Positions 6,583 through 11,807 of a stretch of 11,807 nt of DNA are shown here, one piece after another. The translations under genes were made by a program, and so were the position numbers. The first letter of the stretch is position 1, and every line of letters starts with the position of its first letter. The notes below the pieces were generated by a model. The model had not been told where the DNA came from. It made no database searches and saw only the letters and a list, made by a program, of their open reading frames with translations. Source of the stretch: an uncultured Clostridia bacterium (GTDB lineage: Bacteria > Bacillota > Clostridia > TANB77 > CAG-508). The stretch is from assembly GCA_948663505.1 (NCBI GenBank), contig CAPNAQ010000046.1, positions 1 to 11,807 on the forward strand, in the 5' to 3' direction.

Positions 6583-6606
6583 AAAAGCTTAAGGGCTTTT
6601 TTATTT
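6583..6606 (+). terminator. Weak intrinsic terminator or attenuator
   Basis: AAAAGC (6583-6588) pairs with GCTTTT (6595-6600) around a TTAAGG loop, followed by TTATTTT. It lies between the genes at 6067 and 6627, so it may reduce read-through into the latter rather than end the operon. Confidence 0.45.
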
Positions 6607-6626
6607 TGGAAAAAATGGAGGAAAAC

Positions 6627-6902
6627 ATGAATAGAACTAAATGTAAGAAATATTTAACAAAGGCATATACACATACAATTGCACAAAATAAAAGCATTAC
6701 TCCTGAAAATATAGAAATGGAAATGAAAAAAGTCATTGAACAAGAAAATTTAGAATATATTGCATATTCAAAAATAGCAGTATATGATATGCAAAATAGT
6801 GCAAATGAGATGATAACTTTAAATGATTTATTGAAAGAAGTAGATATATTACCTGAAGTTTATACAAAAATGGCAGCTATATTAAGAGCAAAAAAAATCT
6901 AA
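6627..6902 (+). CDS. Small protein, stand-alone copy of the N-domain of the upstream gene
   Basis: This is a 91-aa protein when started at the ATG with GGAGG 5 nt upstream. A longer TTG start at 6606 is possible but has no ribosome site. It begins MNRTKCKKYL and has ITPE at residues 24-27, exactly where the upstream 158-aa protein has it. It shares the spaced K, Y, M and E pattern and then ends without any resolvase-like part. The two are probably paralogues by duplication, one of them having lost or never gained the second domain. No function can be assigned. Confidence 0.6.
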   Translation: MNRTKCKKYLTKAYTHTIAQNKSITPENIEMEMKKVIEQENLEYIAYSKIAVYDMQNSANEMITLNDLLKEVDILPEVYTKMAAILRAKKI

Positions 6903-7052
6903 TTTTTTTCTCAGATTAACATTTTACACCTATCATTATAAAATTATTACATATTACGAGAAGGGAGAATATGTATATAATATTATACCATTAAATATAT
7001 AGTTAGTATTTATGCTAAAAAAACAAAGAAATGATGAGGAGGTTAATTAAAA
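6903..7052 (+). other. Intergenic gap with a possible 7-codon leader frame
   Basis: This AT-rich 150-nt spacer contains ATG at 6971 with a good ribosome site (AAGGGAG, 6961-6967) and a seven-codon frame ending at 6994. The stretch AGAAGGGAG...ATGTATATA resembles the start of recombinase A (8085-8107). It may be a leader peptide, a relic of a former recombinase start, or chance. No clear promoter is seen. Confidence 0.3.
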
Positions 7053-7796
7053 ATGAAGAAATTAGAAATGCTAAAAATTAAAAATAAAACAGGAAAGAAA
7101 GCAATTATTAGTTTTCATTTAGGTAATAAGCTAGAATTAAAATTACTAAAGAAAGATAGAAAAGATTTATTATATGAAGTTATAATAAAAGATAAGACAC
7201 AAATAGAAAATTTAATTGAAAAATTGAAAAGTAAAAAGATAGAATATGTAGTTATGAAAAATTTGAAAGTTATTTTTAAAGCAAAGATGGACAGAATAGA
7301 TATTATTAACAAATTTACAGCATTTAATATAAGATGTTTTGATTTACAGAGTGGTTGTAATAATTATATAGAAGCACCTATAATAAATGAGGATGTAATA
7401 CTAAATATGATAACAAACCATAAAAAGAATCTTCAATTAGACAAAAATAAAAAAACGATAGCATATATGTCTTTAAAAGATATAAAAGAAAATGAAAATG
7501 CTACATTTTATATAGCTAAACAATCAGAAAATATTATTAAAAGATATGCTAAAGAAAATGATTTACAAATATATGAAACATATATTGATCATATTCCTAG
7601 CAGATTGAATGTAAAGAATAGAATAGCTCTAAAATGCTTACTAGATAAAATAAAACAAGAGGAGATAGGACAAGTATTGATACCAAAAATTGAACATATA
7701 TCAAGGAATACTATAATGGCAAATAGTTTGATAAACGAAATATGTGAAGCAGGAACAAAAGTAGTTTGTTGTAATGAGAATCTAATTTTGGGATAA
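7053..7796 (+). CDS. Protein with inactive resolvase-like C-terminal domain
   Basis: This is a 247-aa protein. The N-terminal 130 residues are lysine-rich and unrecognised. Residues about 134-240 align with the catalytic domain of recombinase A. IAYMSLKD matches AIYMRLSKD; IIKRYAKENDLQIYETYIDH matches ILKSYVKENGYLLYDEYIDD; the stretches ALKCLLDKI and VLIPKIEHISRN match FKRLLKDI and MVITKNLARLGRD. The nucleophilic serine is replaced by Lys142 and the first arginine of R-L-x-R by His215, while Arg218 remains. It is therefore very likely unable to cut DNA. It could regulate or assist the active recombinases downstream, for example by mixed oligomers or as a directionality factor. The start is an ATG with GAGGAGG 10 nt upstream. 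It ends 10 nt before a strong terminator. Confidence 0.65.
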   Translation: MKKLEMLKIKNKTGKKAIISFHLGNKLELKLLKKDRKDLLYEVIIKDKTQIENLIEKLKSKKIEYVVMKNLKVIFKAKMDRIDIINKFTAFNIRCFDLQSGCNNYIEAPIINEDVILNMITNHKKNLQLDKNKKTIAYMSLKDIKENENATFYIAKQSENIIKRYAKENDLQIYETYIDHIPSRLNVKNRIALKCLLDKIKQEEIGQVLIPKIEHISRNTIMANSLINEICEAGTKVVCCNENLILG

Positions 7797-7806
7797 GTAA
7801 TATATA

Positions 7807-7847
7807 AAGAGGTTTAACCTAAAGTGTTAGACTTCTTTTGTTTTGTT
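7807..7847 (+). terminator. Rho-independent terminator
   Basis: AAGAGGTTTAAC (7807-7818) pairs with GTTAGACTTCTT (7826-7837), 12 pairs including two G-U, around loop CTAAAGT. It is followed by TTGTTTTGTT. It closes the operon that starts at 5632 and separates it from the recombinase block. Confidence 0.75.
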
Positions 7848-7892
7848 AATAAATTCTGTTGATAAATCATACATTTTAATGAGGTGAATTTA

Positions 7893-8021
7893 TTGGAACA
7901 AAAATTAGAAGTTAAAGATAAAAAAGAAGAATTTAAAATATTTGTAACTTATGACAAGAACGGTAAAAGTTTTCAAGAAGTTGCAGAAAATATTTTATTA
8001 AGAAAGATTAATGAAAATTAG
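7893..8021 (+). CDS. 42-aa small protein ahead of the recombinases
   Basis: This TTG-started frame has GAGGTGA at 7881-7887, a well-placed ribosome site. The product contains an acidic/basic start, then FKIFVTYDKNGKSFQEVAENILLRKI and a short end. The Y-D-K-N-G-K-S-F-Q-E pattern recalls very small proteins often found just before serine recombinases in Bacillota mobile elements. Their role is not established; a recombination accessory or directionality function is an inference from position. It lies 78 nt before recombinase A, which has its own promoter. Confidence 0.6.
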   Translation: MEQKLEVKDKKEEFKIFVTYDKNGKSFQEVAENILLRKINEN

Positions 8022-8031
8022 AAAATTTTTT

Positions 8032-8061
8032 TTGAGCTAGGTATGCAAAAACATTTATGAT
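8032..8061 (+). promoter_or_regulatory. Promoter of recombinase A
   Basis: TTGAGC (8032-8037), an 18-nt spacer and TATGAT (8056-8061) match the sigma-A consensus at 4/6 and 5/6 positions. The predicted start is near 8068, about 30 nt before the ATG at 8099. The -10 box lies at the centre of the palindrome below. Confidence 0.55.
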
Positions 8062-8075
8062 ACTTTTTTTGCATA
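8042..8075. repeat. Perfect palindrome over the recombinase promoter (operator or recombination site)
   Basis: TATGCAAAAA (8042-8051) and TTTTTGCATA (8066-8075) are perfect 10-bp inverted repeats around 14 nt. The centre of symmetry coincides with the centre of the -10 box. There is no T-tract after it, so it is not a terminator. It could be an operator for autoregulation by the recombinase or the HTH protein, or a recombinase binding site. Confidence 0.6.
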
Positions 8076-8098
8076 GATAATTGCAGAAGGGAGGATAA

Positions 8099-9742
8099 AT
8101 GTATATAGAGAATACTGCAAATATAAGTTACAATGTGGCAATATATATGAGATTAAGTAAAGATGATGGAGACAAAGAAGAAAGCGAAAGTATAACCAAT
8201 CAAAGGAAAATATTAAAATCCTATGTTAAAGAAAATGGGTATTTACTTTATGATGAATATATTGATGATGGATATAGTGGAACTAATTTTAATCGACCTG
8301 GATTTAAAAGATTATTAAAAGATATAGAAGCAAAAAAAGTAAATATGGTAATAACCAAAAATTTAGCAAGACTTGGAAGAGATTACATAGAAACTGGAAG
8401 ATATATTGAAACATTTTTTCCAGAACATCAGATTAGATATATAGCGATACTAGATGATGTAGACACATTTTTAGATAAAAACTGTGATACAGCAGCTTTT
8501 AAAAATATAATGAATGATTATTATGCTAAAGAAACATCAAAGAACATAAAGAAGACCAAAAATAGAAAAAAGAAGGAAGGATTTTACTATACTTCTTATG
8601 CACCATTTGGTTATGAAAAAGTTGATAAATCAGGAAAGATAAGAATTAATGAAGTACAAGCAGAAATAGTAAGAAGGATTTATAAAGAATTTTTAAATGG
8701 AAAAGGTACATATCAAATTGCAACAATGCTAACAGAGGAAAAAATTACAACTCCAGGATTACAAATGAAAATGACAACAGTATTAAATAATATTACAGAA
8801 ACTACTAATACATGGACACATACAGTAATAAAGAGAATTTTAACAAACCCAATATATATAGGAACTGTAGTACAGAATAAAACAAAAAAGATAAGCTATA
8901 AAAGCAAAAAGATTATTAAACTGCCAGAGAATGAACATACGCTTATAGAAAATCATCATGAGCCAATTATAGAGAAAGAAGTTTGGAATTCAGTTCAAAA
9001 TATGTTAGAAAATCATGAGGGAGAGAAAATAAAAGAAGAAGATCCATTATTAAAATCATTATTATATTGTTCACATTGTCATAATAGGTTAGGTATAAGA
9101 ACAAAGAAAGACAAATATAAAGATAAAATAACAATAAGGAGATATATTATTTGTCAAACAGCTACGAAGAAAATAAGCAACAAGAAATGTTATAATCAAT
9201 ATATAAATTATGATAAATTTGAGCCAGTAATTTTAGAAAAAATTGCTAATATATTTGAACAATATCTAAATTCAAAAGTTTTTGATAATAATAAGCTACT
9301 TACGAAGTTGATAGAATCACAAGGCAATAAAGGTAAGATTATTCAAAAGATGGATAGTATTACAAAAGAACTAGAAAGTACAAACAAAAAACTAAATACT
9401 CTTTATTCTGATAAATTGAATGGTTTGATAGAAGAACAAGATTATTCATTATTTTCAGAAGGATTATTAAACGAAAGACATAGATTAGAAAAAATAAAAT
9501 TAGAAACTGAACAAGAGATACAAAGTTTTGAAAATGAATTTGATAGCAATAGGATGGAAGAAAAGATGAAAAACATTTTAAAGGAAATTGTTCAAAATAA
9601 GCAATTTTCAAAAGATACATTACAGCAAATCGTTAATAAAATAGAAATAGATAAAGATAAGAACATTTTAATACATTTTAACTTTTATGAATTAAATTGC
9701 ATAGGAGGATATTTTAGTATTGAGCAAGCAGTTAATCAATAA
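8099..9742 (+). CDS. Large serine recombinase A (TndX/TnpX-like site-specific recombinase)
   Basis: This is a 547-aa DNA integrase/excisionase that cuts both strands through a serine. The catalytic domain spans about 13-150. It has the nucleophile S20 in AIYMRLSKDD, DDGYSGTNFNRPGF (57-69) and R91-L-G-R94-D95. The recombinase domain (about 165-300) includes FGYEK and the NPIYIG turn near 250-255. A zinc ribbon uses C324-x2-C327 and C352 with C364. A long coiled-coil segment (about 400-500) and a short tail follow. The length and order are normal for the TndX/TnpX group of conjugative and mobilisable transposons. The start is an ATG with GGGAGG at 8089-8094. It probably moves the element together with recombinase B, whose start overlaps its end by 23 nt. 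All key residues are present, so it should be active. Confidence 0.92.
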   Translation: MYIENTANISYNVAIYMRLSKDDGDKEESESITNQRKILKSYVKENGYLLYDEYIDDGYSGTNFNRPGFKRLLKDIEAKKVNMVITKNLARLGRDYIETGRYIETFFPEHQIRYIAILDDVDTFLDKNCDTAAFKNIMNDYYAKETSKNIKKTKNRKKKEGFYYTSYAPFGYEKVDKSGKIRINEVQAEIVRRIYKEFLNGKGTYQIATMLTEEKITTPGLQMKMTTVLNNITETTNTWTHTVIKRILTNPIYIGTVVQNKTKKISYKSKKIIKLPENEHTLIENHHEPIIEKEVWNSVQNMLENHEGEKIKEEDPLLKSLLYCSHCHNRLGIRTKKDKYKDKITIRRYIICQTATKKISNKKCYNQYINYDKFEPVILEKIANIFEQYLNSKVFDNNKLLTKLIESQGNKGKIIQKMDSITKELESTNKKLNTLYSDKLNGLIEEQDYSLFSEGLLNERHRLEKIKLETEQEIQSFENEFDSNRMEEKMKNILKEIVQNKQFSKDTLQQIVNKIEIDKDKNILIHFNFYELNCIGGYFSIEQAVNQ

Positions 9743-11298
9743 TATTGCGTTATATATGAGGCTAAGTAAAGAAGATGGTGATAGAGAAGAAAGTGAGAGT
9801 ATTAGAAATCAAAGAAAAATTATCTACGATTTTATAAACGAAAATTTTATATTTGAAAATTGCTATGAATATACAGATGATGGATATACAGGTGCAAATT
9901 TTAATCGCCCTGGATTTAAAAGAATGTTAAAAGACATAGAAGATAAAAAAATAAATTTAGTAATCACAAAGAATCTAGCAAGATTTCGGAAGAAATTATA
10001 TAGATTCAGGAGAGTATATAGAAAAAAAGTTTCTAAATCAAAATGTAAGATACATAGCTATATTAGATAAAGTCGATAATTTTGAAGATAGAGTATCTAA
10101 TGATTTTGTACCAATAAAAGGGGTTTTTAATGAGATGTTTTGTAGAGAAACATCAAAAAGTGTTAAGAACTCTAAAAGAAAGAAGATGCAAGAAGGATTT
10201 TATGCTTGCACAACACCTCCTTATGGATATAAAAAAGATCCAGAAGAACCAGGAAAACTTTTAGTAGATATAGAAGCTGCAAAAAATGTAAAAAAAATTT
10301 TTGAACTAAAAATAAAAGGATTAACACAAAAAGAAATTGCTGAATATCTTAATGAAAGAAAAATACAAACACCAGCACAATATTTAAAAGTAAAAGGGCT
10401 ATCACCTGACATAGTTCAAATTTGGACAAGAAGTTCGATAGCAAAAATATTAGCTAATCGAGTATATGTTGGCGATTGTGTTAGAGGAAAAACACAAAAT
10501 ATTAGTTATAAAACTAAAAAACGAATAAACATTAAAAGAAAAGATTTAATTATTGTAGAAAATACTCATGAACCTATTGTAACAAGAGAAATGTATAATG
10601 AAGTACATAAAGAAAACAAAGTATTTGGAACTACTAAAGAAAACATTAAAAAGATAGATACTAAATTTGGTAATTATATCTACTGTCATAATTGTGGCAA
10701 AAAAATAGCAAAAAGAAATGTAAGAGGTAAAATAAATCTTTATTGTAGTAATTATAGAAACAGTAAGGAATTATGTAATTTTTCAGAAAATTATTATTAT
10801 GAAAGAATTGAACCACTTATCATAAATCAGATAAGAGTAACATTTGAAAAATATTTTAAAGATAATGCTATAAATATGCGAATCTTAAAAAAACATAATT
10901 TATTGAAAATGAATGAATTAATTTCAAAAAATAAGGAATACGAAATGGGAGAAAGAAAAATAACATTTAAAATATCGAAATTGTATAATGATAGATTAAG
11001 TGGTGAAGTGGATGAAGAAGAATATAAAAGACAGTATAAACAATTGTTAGAAGAAAGAAAAAAAGTAAATTCTGAAAAAGAAAATACTGATTTAGAAATA
11101 GCAAAATTTCAAAATAAAAATAACAATATGGAAAAAATAAGCAAAATAAAAAAGATTATAAAAAACATAAAAAGTGAAGATTTAAGCACAGAAGATATTA
11201 AAGAATTAATTACTAAAATAGAGATAGGAAAGGGATATTTATATATCCATTTCAAATTTGAAGACATTGAGGACAAAAAAATTTCTTGCAACAATTAG
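9720..11298 (+). pseudogene. Large serine recombinase B, interrupted by one +1 frameshift
   Basis: This is a second recombinase, clearly a paralogue of A. The TTG start has AGGAGG at 9703-9708. The catalytic serine is S16 (ALYMRLSKED), and NFNRPGF is present. After ...KNLAR the frame reads TTT-CGG-AAG and runs to a stop at 10070. One base forward, GGA-AGA-AAT-TAT at 9988 continues the family sequence (G-R-N-Y-I-D-S-G-E-Y-I-E) and stays open to 11298. Removing one base near 9984-9987 would give a 525-aa protein with catalytic domain, recombinase domain, zinc ribbon (about 10682-10775) and coiled coil, all otherwise intact. Everything except this point looks under selection. It is either a very recent null mutation, a sequencing error, or a recoded +1 frameshift (see findings). 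Without recoding, only a truncated catalytic fragment of 116 aa is made; a later ATG at 10135 lacks a good ribosome site. Confidence 0.85.
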
Positions 11299-11318
11299 AA
11301 TTGAATTGTTGCAAGAAA
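11275..11318 (-). terminator. Terminator for the interrupted carboxypeptidase transcript
   Basis: This is a perfect 15-bp inverted repeat (11282-11296 with 11304-11318) around AGAATTG. On the - strand the stem is followed by TTTTTTTG, a classic intrinsic terminator. On the + strand there is no T-tract. One arm includes the last codons and the start of the stop codon of recombinase B. Confidence 0.7.
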
Positions 11319-11380
11319 GCTTTAAATTGTATTTAAAATCTTAAAAAATTATTAATTTAATTCCTGCAATTATTGAACAA
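11299..11380. mobile_element. Right end of the integrated element (junction near 11370-11380)
   Basis: The carboxypeptidase reading frame matches its family up to S-A-N-D-C-V-V and then ends within one codon, at 11370-11375. The recombinase block ends only about 75 nt away. This is the usual arrangement of a large serine recombinase next to an element end. The junction must lie close to 11370-11380; GA at 11375-11376 is a possible crossover dinucleotide, as used by TndX/TnpX. The matching left end would carry the 3' part of the carboxypeptidase gene. No such sequence occurs in the window, so the left end is outside it. Confidence 0.6.
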
Positions 11381-11807
11381 CGCAATCATTAGCAGAAACA
11401 ACACAAATAGCTTTTAGCATTTCATCAACAGTTAGTGTTTCTGTAGTATCAAGCCAAATTTGAGATCCACCCATACTGCGAGCTGTTTCAGAACAACTAA
11501 TAGAATTAGTATAAGAAATAGAGCCATTATCAATTTGTTCCATAATAAGCAAAATGCTCATAACTTTAGTAACAGAAGCAGGACGTAATTGTTCATGAAC
11601 ATTATGAGAATAAAGAATTTGACCTGTAGATTGTTCAATTAAAATTCCTGAGCCACTTTCTAAATTTAAAGAATTATCATTTTCTATTTCCTTAGATGTT
11701 TCTATAGAAGAATTAGTTTCAATAATATCTAAATCACTTGAAGACCACACATAAGAAGAATCATAGCCAATAGAAATTGTATTAAAAATAATTAATAATA
11801 AAAATAT
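11370..11807 (-). pseudogene. D-alanyl-D-alanine carboxypeptidase (DacF/PBP5-like), 5' partial and 3' truncated by insertion
   Basis: This penicillin-binding protein trims D-Ala from peptidoglycan side chains outside the membrane. The frame is open to the right edge, where IFLLLIIFNTISIG looks like the end of a signal peptide; the GTG at 11750 is not the real start. A low-complexity Ser/Glu/Asn linker follows. Then come the S-V-T-K active-site motif (RPASVTKVM, about 11562-11576) and S-A-N (about 11388-11396). The protein stops four codons after SAND with a foreign-looking Gln and TAA. The KTG motif and the C-terminal domain are missing, so the remaining piece should be inactive. It was most likely cut by integration of the element; precise excision would restore it. 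Which dac paralogue it is cannot be decided from this half. Confidence 0.85.

Noticed and set aside
6735..6743. Direct 9-bp match ATTGAACAA to the right junction.
   Set aside because: It falls inside an intact small gene with no host-gene remnant next to it; this is expected by chance in AT-rich DNA.
8042..8075. Terminator for the 42-aa gene.
   Set aside because: No T-tract follows the second arm, and the palindrome is centred on a good -10 box.

Overview
The DNA is very AT-rich, with AGA-dominated arginine codons, strong AGGAGG-type ribosome sites and TTG/GTG starts. It carries TndX/TnpX-like large serine recombinases and a truncated DacF-type D-Ala-D-Ala carboxypeptidase. Together these point to a low-GC Bacillota, most likely a Clostridia lineage. 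The species cannot be told from the window. Most of it looks like the right-hand part of an integrated mobile element longer than about 11.3 kb, whose right end lies near 11370-11380, inside the carboxypeptidase gene. The left end and any transfer genes are not in view.

Region 1 (1-2617, + strand) is a tight three-gene cassette: a large protein with a type I phosphoribosyltransferase (PRTase) domain (open at the left edge), a NADAR/YbiA-like N-glycosidase and a HIT-like protein with an altered N-x-H-x-N motif. All three families act on nucleotide or phosphoribosyl chemistry, so a linked nucleotide-modifying or ADP-ribose-type pathway is the leading idea. It could be a defence or stress system, but nothing in the window proves that. 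The cassette ends at a hairpin shared with a convergent radical SAM gene (2634-3884, - strand). That gene is visibly richer in G+C and may be a separate acquisition.

Region 2 (3885-5631) holds a palindrome that supplies the -35 boxes of two divergent promoters, a possible 52-aa ORF, a DUF6076-like zinc-finger protein (- strand), and a strong + promoter followed by a roughly 210-nt leader with several hairpins, two of them mutually exclusive.

Region 3 (5632-7847, + strand) is an operon-like run: a helix-turn-helix protein, a protein with a shared N-domain plus a degenerate resolvase-like domain, a short stand-alone version of that N-domain, and another degenerate resolvase-like protein. The resolvase-like domains lack the catalytic serine. 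The run ends at a rho-independent terminator.

Region 4 (7893-11376, + strand) has a 42-aa small protein, recombinase A (547 aa, intact) under a promoter whose -10 box sits at the centre of a perfect palindrome, and the overlapping recombinase B. Recombinase B is split by a single +1 shift at TTT-CGG. This is either decay or a recoding site. The carboxypeptidase fragment (- strand, 11370 to the right edge) keeps SxxK and SxN but loses KTG, and runs into a terminator inside the element.
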